Assembly (NCBI RefSeq): GCF_001894805.1
Contig: NZ_BCWX01000001.1
Location: 992,001-1,056,000 of the forward strand
From: Rhodococcus globerulus NBRC 14531
GTDB taxonomy: Bacteria > Actinomycetota > Actinomycetes > Mycobacteriales > Mycobacteriaceae
Direction: 5' to 3'
DNA length: 64,000 bases
This document shows, in pieces, positions 36,534 through 49,000 of the stretch (positions are counted from its first letter, which is position 1; the number at the start of each line of letters is the position of its first letter). Under the pieces are notes generated by a model that did not search any database, had not been told where the DNA came from, and saw nothing but the letters and a program-made list of their open reading frames with translations. A program made the position numbers and the translations under genes.

Positions 36534-36566
36534 AGAAACGCGTCGGCGCATAGTCGGCGCGTTTCT
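36534..36566 (+). terminator. Terminator of the leucine operon
   Basis: 9-bp perfect stem AGAAACGCG (36534-36542) / CGCGTTTCT (36558-36566), with further pairing inside the 15-nt loop, 18 bp after the scoB stop. Confidence 0.7.
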
Positions 36567-37010
36567 TCGTGAGTAGGACCCGACCGAAGTCCGAACCGGC
36601 TGACGGCGGTCGATTTGTCTGGATAAAAAGGCCCGTGAACAGCGCGATTCCTCGCGAATTGCCGAGCCTGTACATTTATCGGGCGGTTACGCGGGGATTC
36701 GCGCGCGCGATAGGCCCGTGCGCGGAACTGCTTCGATCGTGCCCGTCGGAACGGTAGTGAGGGAGGGGGTTGTCCGCTGCGATTGTCGGATCCTGAGACG
36801 AGCCTTCGCGGTGGGCGAATTGTGGCTTGTTGCTGTAACGAACCTTCACTTCAAACTCGATATGTCTGGGTGTGGCTTTGTCATGCCTGCGGCCCATCGG
36901 AGATGATGGATCGTTCTGGCTCATTGAGGGTAGATGAGATCGGTACAAGTTGTGGCGGCGAGATGTGCGTCACAGCGTGTGCGTAATGGTGTGGAAGAGA
37001 GGCTGTGGGC
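36567..37010. other. Long leader region before the NRPS gene
   Basis: 444 bp between the leucine operon terminator and the NRPS start. Short frames here lack start signals, and no MbtH-like gene is present. The half nearest the NRPS is AT-richer (around 36830-36870), fitting a promoter, but no unambiguous -35/-10 pair can be named. GAAGAGAGG at 36994-37002 is the ribosome binding site. Confidence 0.45.
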
Positions 37011-40000
37011 GTGAAGTCGCTGGGAAACGGAAAACTGGAGAGCGGTAAGTCGGAGGTCGGCAGCTCGCCGGAAGAAGTTCAGCGATCTGGCGCATTCCCA
37101 CTCTCGGCCGCACAGCTCGGTATGTGGTTCGCGCAGCACCTCGATCCCAGCGTCCCCGTCAACATCGCGCAGTACGTCGAACTTCGTGGCGCGTTGCAGC
37201 TGAACGTGCTCCGGGCGGCGTGCGCCGACGCCGGCCGCGAAATCGGTTCGGCCTTCGTTCGGATCATCGAAGTCGATGCACAGCCTTTCCAGATCATCGA
37301 CGACACCCTTGACGACTCGGTCGGCTATGTCGACGTCCGCAGTGAGGCCGACCCCCACGACGCGGCAATGCGGTGGATGCGCGCAGACCGAAGCCGTCCC
37401 GTGGACATGCTCGAAGACCGGTTGATCTCGGCAACCATCCTGCGCCTCGAACAGGACCGCTACTACTGGTACACCCGGGTCCATCACACGATCCTCGACG
37501 GTTTCGGCGCGTCCACATTTGTCACTCGAGTCGCCGAGTTGTACTCGGCCCGCGTCGAAGGCCGTGAGCCCACGCCCAACGAGGCATCCGACCTGCGCGA
37601 CGTGTACGAGGTCGACAACACCTACCGCAATTCCCATCGGTTCGACACCGACCGCACTTTCTGGGCCGAGAAGATCGCCGACCTCGACGAGATTTCGAGC
37701 CTGGCCGGTCGCAGCGCCCCGCCGACGCCGGTCAGCCGCATCAACAGTGCGGCGCTGTCCAACCATGTGGAAGCGTTGCTCGCGCGATTCCTCGAACGCG
37801 TCGAGAAGACGACGGTCGCCGGCACGGTGGTCGCAGCGTTTGCCGCGTACCTGGCCCAGATGACCGGAAGCGAGGACGTGTCGCTGTCGCTGCCCGTCTC
37901 GGGCCGCACCACGGCAGTGCTCCGCCGATCCGGCGGAATGGTGTCCAACGTGGTGCCATTGCGCTTGAGGATCACCTCGACGACAACCGTCCAGGAACTT
38001 CTCGACGCTGTTGGCAGTGAGATGTCGGGCGCCCTGCGCCATCAGCGATACCGGCACGAAGACATGGTCCGCGACGGTGACGGACCAGGTCAGGGCGGAT
38101 TCTTCGGCCCGTGGATCAACATCATGATGTTCTCCACCGAACTTGCCTTCGGGCCACTGGTCGGTGAATTACACATCCTGTCAACGGGTTTGATCGAAGA
38201 CCTCGGTGTCAACCTGTACCAGAGCGTCGGCGACACCCGGACGCACATCGACTTCGAGTCGAATCCCAACCTCTATTCGGCGTCGGTCGCCGAGCGTAAC
38301 CACTCGCGCTTTGTCGAGTTCCTCGAAAAGTTCATCTCCGCCGAAACATCTCGCCGAGTGTGGGACCTGCCCATTGCGTCCGAAGAGGAGCGCAAGAAAG
38401 TCGCGCTCTGGAATCGCACCGGGTACCACGTACTTTCGCAGTCCATCACCGAGCCGTTCGAGCGTCAGGTCGATCGAACCCCGGACGCCACCGCGCTGAT
38501 CTTCGAGGGGAGCTCACTCACCTACGCGGAGTTCGACGCGAAGGTCAACGGCCTCGCTCGCAAGCTCATCGACATGGGTGTTGGTCCGGAATCCCTTGTG
38601 GGATTGGCTATTCGGCGTTCCCTCGACCTCATGGTCGGACTGTATGCGATTGCAAAGGCCGGCGGCGCTTGGGTGCCGGTCGATCCAGACCATCCGGCAG
38701 ATCGAACGGCGTACATCCTCGATTCCGCACGGCCGGTGTGTGTTCTGACCACCGCTCGGGATCAGGTGGACCTGCCGCTCGGAACCCGAGTTCTCGAAAT
38801 CGACCAACTCGACGACGCGGAACTCGACACCAGTCCAGTCACGGATTCGGATCGGGTGTCGCCCCTGCGGTATTCGAATACGGCCTATGTCATCTACACG
38901 TCGGGTTCGACCGGTCGCCCGAAGGGCGTTGCGGTCACACATGCGGCGATCAACAACCAGCTCCAGTGGATGAACTCCGAGTACCACCTCGGCGCATCGG
39001 ACGTATACCTGCAGAAGACAGCTACTACGTTCGACGTGTCTCTGTGGGGATTCTTCATGCCGTTGCGGGTCGGTGCGACCCTCGTGGTCGCGACCCCCGA
39101 CGGCCATCGTGACCCGATGTACGTGGCTGCCAAGATTGCCGAGCATCGTGTCACCGTCACGGACTTCGTCCCGTCGATGCTCACCTTGTTCACCGCGAAT
39201 GCCCCTGCCGGGTCATGTGATTCACTGCGCCACGTCTTTGTCATCGGTGAGGCATTGCCGCCCGAGACGGCTACGGCCTTCCGTGAACTGTGCAGCGCGG
39301 ATCTGCACAACCTGTACGGCCCCACCGAAGCTGCGGTCTCGGTAACCTACTACGAGGCGCGCAGGTCCGACACTACGTCGGTCCCGATCGGCTTGCCGCA
39401 GTGGAATACTCAGGCCTACGTGCTCGATTCGCACCTCCGCGCAACGCCGATCGGCCAGCCGGGCGAGCTGTACCTCGCCGGAGTGCAGTTGGCCCGCGGA
39501 TACGTCGGTCGACCTGACCTCAGCTCCGATCGTTTTGTGGCAAACCCCTACGGTCCCGCCGGGGAACGGATGTACCGAACCGGCGACCTCGTGCGTCGAC
39601 GTGACGACGGAAACCTCGACTACATCGGACGCACCGACTTCCAGGTGAAGTTCCGCGGCCAGCGCATCGAGCTCGGCGAGATCGAGACCGTGCTGCTCGC
39701 GCATCCCGACGTCTCGCAGGCCGTCGTGTTGGTGGTGCAGACACCGACCGGCGACCAGTTGGTCGGCTACATCGTGCCGGGTCCTGGCCGTTCCGTTGAT
39801 TCGGCTGCTTTGAGCGAATTTGCGGGTCGAAGCCTGCCTTCGTACATGGTTCCGGCTGCACTGATGGTCTTGGAAGCGTTGCCGCTCAACACCAGTGGCA
39901 AGCTTGATCGCGCAGCGCTCCCGGAACCTGTCTTCGCCAGCGCCAAGCAGTACCGGGAACCGCGCACCGATACCGAGCGAGTTGTCGCCGACGTCTTTGC

Positions 40001-43000
40001 CGACGTCCTCGGTGTGGAGCAAGTGGGTCTCGACGACGATTTCTTCGAGCTCGGTGGAAACTCCTTGGTGGCAACACAAGTGGTCACCAGAGTGGGCTCC
40101 GCGATGGGTGTCCAACTCGGTGTGCGCGAGCTCTTCGAATCGACCACAGTGGCGACGCTTGCCGCGCGGGCCGAATTGCTGGCGGGAAATGTTCGGCCGC
40201 TGGCGCCACTCGTCGCAAAGCCGCGTCCCGACGTCATTCCGGTGTCCTTGGCGCAGCAGCGAATGTGGTTCCTCAACAAGCTCGACCCGTCGACGCCGGT
40301 TTACAACCTTCCGTTCACGGTGCGATTGACCGGCGCTGTCGATCCCGCGGCCTTGCACGCCTCGGTGATGGATCTTCTCGAGCGGCACGAGTCGCTCCGC
40401 ACGCTCTATCCCGACACCGACGGCACCGCGCAGCAGGTGATTCTGCCGATCGACCAGGTGTCCATCGATCTCACTCCGCGGCGAATCTCCAAGCGTGAGG
40501 TGCAGGCCGCCGCTGTCGAGATCGCCGGACGCGGATTCGACGTGGCAACCGAGATCCCGTTGCGCGTCACGTTGTTCGAGGTCACAGCCACCGATTTTGT
40601 CCTTGTCATGGTGTTGCACCACATCGCAGCAGACGGCTTGTCGTTCCGTCCGCTGGCCCGTGATCTCCTGGTCGCGTACTCCGCACGTAGCGAGCACACC
40701 GCACCGGCCTGGACGCCGCTGCCCGTGCAGTACGCGGATTATGCGCTCTGGCAACGCGCCGCCCTGGGATCCGAAGATGATCCTTCGTCGGAGTCTGCAC
40801 GTCAGATCGCCTTCTGGCGTGAGTCACTCGCTGGGCTTCCCGACCAGCTGGATCTGCCGACCGACCGCCCCCGCCCGGCCGTTGCCTCCAATCGCGGTGC
40901 CAAGCACCACTTCCACATCAGTGAGCGCACGACGCGCAAATTGAACGCGTTGGCACGTTCGAAGAACGCGTCGCTCTTCATGGTCCTGCAAACGGCGTAT
41001 GCGGCGCTGCTCAGCCGACTCAGCGGTACCTCGGATATTGCCGTCGGCGCTCCCGTCGGCGGTCGAAGCGACGAAGCGCTGAGCGATGTCATCGGTATGT
41101 TCGTGAATACCTTGGTGTTGCGGACCGAGGTAGACGCAGGCGAAACGTTCGAAGACTTGCTTGCCCGGGTGCGCGAGTCGGGACTGAGCGCCTACGGACA
41201 CGCGGACGTGCCGTTCGAGCGTCTTGTCGAGGTCCTGAATCCGGCGCGGTCCCAGTCGCGTCATCCGTTGTTCCAGGTCGCGTTGACCGCCGAGATCAGT
41301 GGACGTCGCCAGTTGCAGTTCTCGGGGATCACTGCGGTCGCCACCGAACTGGAAGTTCCGGTCGCCAAGTTCGATCTCGAGCTGATGGTGTCGGAAAATC
41401 CTGAAGGAAGCGATGATTCAGATGTCCTGGACGCTACCTTCACCTATGCCACGGATCTGTTCGATGCATCGACCGTAGCTACGTTCGCCACTCGCTTCGT
41501 CCGGATTCTCGACGCGGTCACTGCTCGGCCGGCGACCACGGTCGGAGATCTCGAACTGCTCTCGCCGACTGAATTCGTCGACCTCACTTATGTCGCGTCC
41601 GACGACGCGATGCCGCGAGCGAGCCTGGCCGACATCCTCACTGCAGGTACGGCTGATCCGGAATCGGTCGCAGTGCGATTCGAGGGACGTTCGGTTACCT
41701 ACCGTGAGCTCGACGAGCAGTCGTCACGGTTGGCCCGGGCGCTCATTGCACGTGATATCGGTCCGGAAACCACTGTTGCGCTGGCATTTCCACGGTCTTA
41801 TGACATGGTTCGCGCGGTGTGGGCAGTGGCAAAGACCGGCGCCGCCTACGTTCCGGTAGATCCGAACTACCCGGACGACCGTGTTCGCCACATGCTGTCG
41901 GATTCCGCGGCACGAATCGGTTTGACGTCATCGGAGTTCCTGGGACAGCTGCCTGCCGCCACCGAATGGTGGGCACTGGACGATCCGTCCACCGTGAACC
42001 TCGTCGACGCCCAATCGGGTGCCACGGTCGTCGATTCCGAACGAACCACGCCGCTGCGCGACGAACATGTTGCGTACCTGATCTACACCTCCGGTTCTAC
42101 CGGAAAGCCCAAGGGTGTCAGCGTTACCCACGGCGGGCTCCGTGGTGTTCGTGATGCCGCGCAGCGTCGGTACGGGGTCGACGAGGAGTCCCGGTTCCTG
42201 CACATCTGTTCACCGAGTTTCGATCCGTCGGTTCTCGAATGGATGGTGGCATTCTCCGCCGGCGCCACCCTTGTCATCGTTCCACCGGCGATCATCGGTG
42301 GCCCCGAACTGACCACACTGTTGCGCGACGAGCATGTCACCCACGCGATCATCACGCCCGCAGTGCTCGGCACGATGGACGCAGCCGAGCTGCCGGAGTT
42401 GGCCGTAGTCTCTGTCGGCGGCGACGTGACCACACCGGAACTGCTGGCAACGTGGGCACCGGGACGCGAGTACTTCAACGGTTACGGTCCTACCGAAACC
42501 ACCATCATTTCGTCGTACGGGCACCTCACGGCAGGTCTGCCCATCGACATCGGCCGCCCCGTCGAGGGAATGTCGGCGCTTGTCCTCGATGAGCGACTTC
42601 ACCCCGTCCCGGTCGGTACCAGGGGTGAACTCTATTTTGCGGGTGCGGCATTGGCCCGTGGGTACCACGATCGCTACGCGCTGACATCGGAGCGGTTTGT
42701 CGCCAACCCGTACTCGTCGGACGGCTCCCGGATGTACCGCACCGGCGACGTCGTGCGGTGGACCGGCACTTCTCGCGAGGGTGAGCCGGGCGTCCTGGAG
42801 TACATGGGCCGCAGCGACTTCCAGGTCAAGGTGCGTGGTTTCCGCATCGAACTCGGCGAGATCGACGCCGCGCTGACAGCACACGAGGACGTTCGTTTCG
42901 CCGTGACTCTGGGCCGTGAAGGCATCGCGGGAGTCATGGCCCTGGTCTCTTATGTCCAACTCGAAGGCGATGCGAGTTTCGACGCCGAACGCCTCGCGGG

Positions 43001-46000
43001 TTTTGTCGGTGAATCCCTGCCGAGTTACATGGTTCCGTCGGTCATCATGGCCTTGGACGAGGTTCCGCTGACTCCGGTCGGAAAGCTCGACCGGGACGCG
43101 CTGCCGGAGCCGGTGTTCGAGGTGCGTGAATTCCGCGCGCCTACAACGCCGGTCGAGGAAATCGTCGCACAGATCATTGCCGATGTTCTCGGGGTGGAAC
43201 GAGTCGGACTCGATGACGACTTCTTTGCTCTCGGTGGCAACTCGCTCGTCGCCACGCAGGTCACCTCGCGCTTGGGCGCTGCACTCGACACCACGGTGCC
43301 GGTCCGCACATTGTTCGACGTGTCGAGCGTCGAGGCACTCGCCGCACGGGTGGAGACACACGCGGGCAGCGGTGGGCGCACCGCACTCGTCGCGCAGCCG
43401 CGTCCGAGCAGCATTCCGTTGTCGCTCGCCCAGCAGCGCATGTGGTTCCTCAACCGCTACGACACGGCGTCTGCGGCGTACAACATCACCTTCGCGCTTC
43501 ACTTGAGTGGAAATCTCGACGTCGCCGCGATGGAAGCAGCGTTCGAGGACGTGCTGGCTCGGCACGAGGTTCTTCGCACGGTGTACCCGGATGCCGAATC
43601 CGGTCCGGTGCAGTCGATTCTCGACGTCGACAATGTGTTCCAGGGTCTCGATGTGGTGTCCGTCGACACCGGTGAACTCGACGACGCCATTGCCGCAGTC
43701 GGTTCGACAGCACTCGACATCACCGTTGACGTGCCGATCCGCGTGCGTCTGTTGACGTTGAGTGACACCGAGCACGTGCTGGCGATCATGGTTCACCACA
43801 TTGCCGCAGACGGGTGGTCGATGGCGCCGCTGGGCCGCGACCTGATGATTGCGTACTCGGCTCGCAAGGACGGGATTGTTCCTCAGTGGCAACCGCTTTC
43901 GGTGCAGTACGCCGACTACGCGCTGTGGCAGCGTGCGGTCCTGGGTTCCGAAGACGACGCATCGTCACTGATGTCCCAGCAGATCTCGTTCTGGAGCGAG
44001 ACGCTCGCGGGTCTGCCTGACCGGATCGAACTGCCCGCCGACCGGGCTCGACCCGATGTGGCGTCGATGCGCGGCGAACGATTCGCCTTCGACATCGCGC
44101 CCGAGTTGCATGTTCGCCTCGATTCACTTGCACGGGAGCACAATGCAACGCTGTTCATGGCGCTGCATGCCGCACTTGCGCTGCTGCTCGCCCGCCTGAG
44201 TGGGACATCGGACATCTCGGTGGGTACTCCGGTCGCCGGCCGCGGCGAGGCAGCGCTCGACGATCTGGTCGGCATGTTCGTCAACACTCTGGTCCTGCGC
44301 ACCGAGGTCGACACGTCGGCTCCGTTCACGGAACTGCTTGCGGCGTCGAGCGATGCCGCGCTCAGCGCATTTGCCCATGCGGACGTCCCGTTCGAGCGGT
44401 TGGTCGACGTCCTGGCTCCCGCCAGGTCCCAGGCCAGGCATCCGCTCTTCCAGGTTGTTCTCTCGTTGCAGAATCTGGCGCAGACCGAGCTGGAACTTCC
44501 CGGCCTGGCAGTCAAGGCTGCCGAGATCGACACGACAACAGCGAAGTTCGATCTCGAACTGTCGGTATCCGAGTCCATCGGAGTGCACGGCGAACTTCAG
44601 GGAATAGCCGCGGAGTTCACCTACGCTGCTGATTTGTTCGACAGCGGCACCGTCGAGGGCTTTGCTCGCCGACTGGTGCGCATTCTGGAATCCGTGGTCG
44701 CTGCCCCCGCAGTCGCTGTGGGCGACATCAATATTCTCGAGTCTTCTGAGCGGCTCGAGCTGACCGATGTGCGCGGCGCACAGGGTATTTCGGGAACACT
44801 GGCCGGAATTCTCACCGATGCCGCAGCCGTGAACCCGGACGCGCAAGCTATCAGTTACGCCGGTGAAACGATCACCTACCGTGAGCTCGACGAGCGCTCG
44901 TCCCAGGTGGCTCGTGTCTTGATCGGCCGCGGTGTCGGCGCCGAAGATCGAGTGGCCATTGCCATTCCGCGATCGGCAGATTCCGTGCTCGCGCTGTGGG
45001 CGGTAGCCAAGACCGGCGCCGCCTTTGTGCCGGTAGACCCCACCTACCCGGTTGATCGCATCACGCACATGGTCTCGGATTCCGGTGCCACAGTCGGTCT
45101 CACGACGGAAGAGTTCGTGTCAGCGCTTCCCGCCGGATCCAACTGGATCACGCTCGAAGACGCTGTCATGGCCGCGGAGTCCGGCGCACCGATTCGCGCC
45201 GAGGAGCTGCGGGGCGTCGTCCGCGCGGAAAACGCGGCATACGTCATCTACACCTCCGGTACCACCGGGCTGCCCAAGGGCGTTGTCGTCGACAACGCCG
45301 GAGTGGCGAATTTCTGTGCCGTACAGGTCGAACGTTACGAGTTGACCGCAGACGCACGGACCTTGCACTTCGCGTCTCCGAGCTTCGACGCGTCGGTGTT
45401 GGAACTGCTCATGGCATTTGGCGCCGCATCGACCATGGTGATCGCGCCGACCACCGTCTACGGCGGCGCCGAACTGGCAGAAATCCTGAACTCCGAGGCT
45501 GTGACGCACGCCTTCATCACGCCCGCCGCTTTGGCGTCGGTGGACCCGGCCGGCCTCGACGCCCTTCGCGTTGTTGTCGTCGGTGGCGAGGCAAGCCCGC
45601 GCGCTCTGGTCGCCAAGTGGGCCGTACCGCTGCCGGACGGCTCCGTACGCGGCTTCTTCAACGCATACGGTCCCACCGAATCCACTGTTGCCAGCAATAT
45701 CAGCGACACGCTGACCGCATTCGACCGGATGAACATCGGCGGACCGGTTCGCGGAATGTCCGCACGCATCCTCGACGACCGGATGCAGCCGGTCCCGGTC
45801 GGTGTTGCAGGAGAGCTCTACGTGTCGGGCATCCAGGTCGCCAGGGGATACCTCGGCCAGCCCGCTCTGACGGCAAGTCGATTTGTTGCCGACCCGTTCG
45901 GCGACGCCGGTGATCGGCTGTACCGCACCGGCGACGTCGTCCGCTGGATCGACGGCCGCGCAGTGGAGTACGTGGGCCGCAGCGACTTCCAGGTGAAGGT

Positions 46001-49000
46001 TCGTGGATTCCGCATCGAGCTGGGCGAGATCGAAGCAGCACTGTCTCGTTGCGAGGGCGTCGCACAGGCCGTTGCAGTAGTCCACACCGACGAAGAATTC
46101 GGTGATCGTCTTGTCGGTTACGTGGTTCCCGATGCCGGGGCTGCCATTGAACCTGCCGCGGTGATCGATTCCGTCTCGAAGTTCCTCACCGGCTACATGG
46201 TTCCCGACGCAGTCCTGGTGCTCGATTCCATTCCGTTGACCACGGCAGGCAAGACCGACACCAAGGCGCTCCCGGCGCCGGCTTTCGCGGCCAAGGCGTA
46301 TGTCGCGCCGGTCACCGCAGCTGAATCGATCGTGGCCCAGGTGTTCTCCGAGGTATTGGGTGTTTCGCCGGTCGGCCGTGACGACGACTTCTTCGACCTC
46401 GGTGGCAACTCCCTGATTGCGACTCGGGTTGCCGCACGCCTGGGCGAGGCTCTCGACACCACAGTGCCGGTACGGGCGCTGTTCGAGGCGTCGACCGTAC
46501 AAGCCCTTTCTGCTCGGCTCGAAGTCCATGCAGGCTCCGGCGCGGTTGCGCCGCTCGTTCCGCAGACCCGGCCGGAGCGGATCCCGTTGTCGCTTGCGCA
46601 GCAACGCATGTGGTTCCTGAACCGTCTCGAACCGGAATCCGCGGTCAACAACATTCCCGTCGCGATTCGTATCGACGGCGATCTGGACGTGGTGGCGCTG
46701 AGCGCCGCTGTGCTCGATGTGATCGATCGGCACGAGGTACTGCGGACCGTCTACCCGGACATCGACGGCGTCGGATATCAGGAGATCCTGCCGATTGCCG
46801 ACGTTGCACTCGACTTGGTACCCCAGCCGTTGACGGCTGCCGAATTGCCTACTGCCGTGACGACGTCCGCGATGGCGGGTTTCGATGTGACAGCAGATAT
46901 TCCGTTGCGGGCAGCGCTGTATCGCGTCGACGAGGCTGATTACGTACTTCTGTTCGTCGTCCACCACATCTCCACCGACGGCTTCTCCATGGGACCTCTC
47001 ACCCGTGACGTCATGGTCGCTTACGAGGCACGCACTCGCGGCGGCGCTCCCTCGTGGACACCGCTGCCGGTCCAGTACGCGGACTACACGCTGTGGCAGC
47101 GCGACGTACTCGGTTCCGAAGACGATCCGCAGTCCACGATGGCACGCCAGATCGAATTCTGGACCGCTACGCTCGCCGATGCTCCGGTACAGCTCGAACT
47201 ACCCACGGATCGTCCACGACCGGCGCAGGCCTCGGGTCGAGGACATGCGTATACCTTCGACATCGACGCGGCGACTCATCGCGGAATGTCCGAGCTGGGC
47301 CGTGCAAACGGCGCATCGTTGTTCATGGTCGTGCACGCGGTATTCGCGTCGCTCTTCGCTCGATTGGCGGCTACGGACGACGTCACGATCGGTACTCCGG
47401 TCGCCGGTCGCGGAGACGCCGCGCTCGACGATGTTGTCGGTATGTTCGTCAACACCCTCGTGCTTCGCACCGAGGTCGGTTCCGGCGTTGCATTCGAGGA
47501 CTTCCTGGCTCAGGTGCGCGGTACCGATCTGGCCGCATTCGCGCACGCGGATGTGCCCTTCGAGCGGTTGGTCGAGGTGCTCGATCCCGAGCGGTCGAGG
47601 TCACGTAATCCGTTGTTTCAGGTGATGTTGGCTTTCCAGAACCTGGATCGTGTCGACTTCACGCTGGGCGGGCTCGAGGTCACGACCTTCGAACCGGAGT
47701 CGGAGAGCGCAAAATTCGACTTGTCGATTACGGTCACCGAACCGGTCGGCGCGACGATTGGCGATGCCGGGCTGCACGTGCAGATGGTCTACGCGACTGA
47801 CCTGTTCGATGAAGCCACGATTGCCGCGACAGCGACACAGTTCGTCACATTGGCACAGGCGCTTGTTGCCGATCCGAGTCTGGTGCCGAGCGATGTCGAC
47901 ATTGTCGACGACGTGGAACGCAGCGTGCTGTCAGATGTGTCGGCCGGGTTGACGGTGCCGACGGACAACAAGACCTTGGTCGATGTACTCGATCGGGGAG
48001 TGGCGGGTTCATCGACTGACCTTGCAGTAGTCAGCGGCGATCTCACTCTCACCTACGCCGAATTCGATGCGCGCGTAAACCGTTTGGCGCGTCAACTGAT
48101 TGATGTCGGCGTCGGCCCCGATTCGCGAGTCGCGCTCGTGATGCGCCGCTCGATCCATCAGGTGATCGGCGTGTACGCGGTACTCCGTGCCGGTGCGGCC
48201 TATGTTCCCGTTGATCCCGAGCAGCCGGCCGAACGCAATCAGTACATCGTGGAGTCGGCAGCGCCGGTCTGCGTGCTGACCACGGATTCCGAACGCGGTG
48301 ACGTCCCCGCAGGGTGGCCGGTACTTGGTATCGACACCCTTGACCTGCAGAGTTACTCGCCGGCGCAGATCCGTGACGACGAGCGCCGTGCCCCGCTGCG
48401 CCCGGACAACATGGCATACGTGCTGTTCACGTCCGGATCGACGGGACGTCCGAAGGGCGTCGGAGTCACACACGCGGCCGTTGTCAACCAGTTGTCGTGG
48501 ATGCAGGCCACTTACGGCCTTACTCCTTCAGACGTGGTGCTGTACAAGACACCCGCAACCTTCGACGCTTCGGTGTGGGAGCTGTTCTGGCCCTTGATGG
48601 TCGGTGCTCGAATGGTGATTGCGGAGGCCGGCGGTCACCGTGATCCCGCATACCTGAGCAGTATCATTGCAGGTGAATCAGTGACGGTGGCTCAGTTCGT
48701 GCCATCGGTGCTTGCAGCAATGGCCGACGAGTTCGAGACTGCGGCGCCCACTTCCTTGCGTGCGACGTTTGCGGGCGGCGAGCAGTTGAACAGCGCTCTC
48801 GCGGCCCGCTTCCGCGCGCTGACCGGTAGTGATGTCCACAACCTGTACGGACCGACCGAAACGACGATCCAGGTCACGAGCCATCGCAGTTCGGATCTCG
48901 ACGGCGATGTTGTGCCCCTCGGTGGCCCGGCGTGGAACACCGGATTGTGGGTGCTCGACTCCAGAATGCTTCAAGTACCACTCGGTGTTACCGGTGAGTT

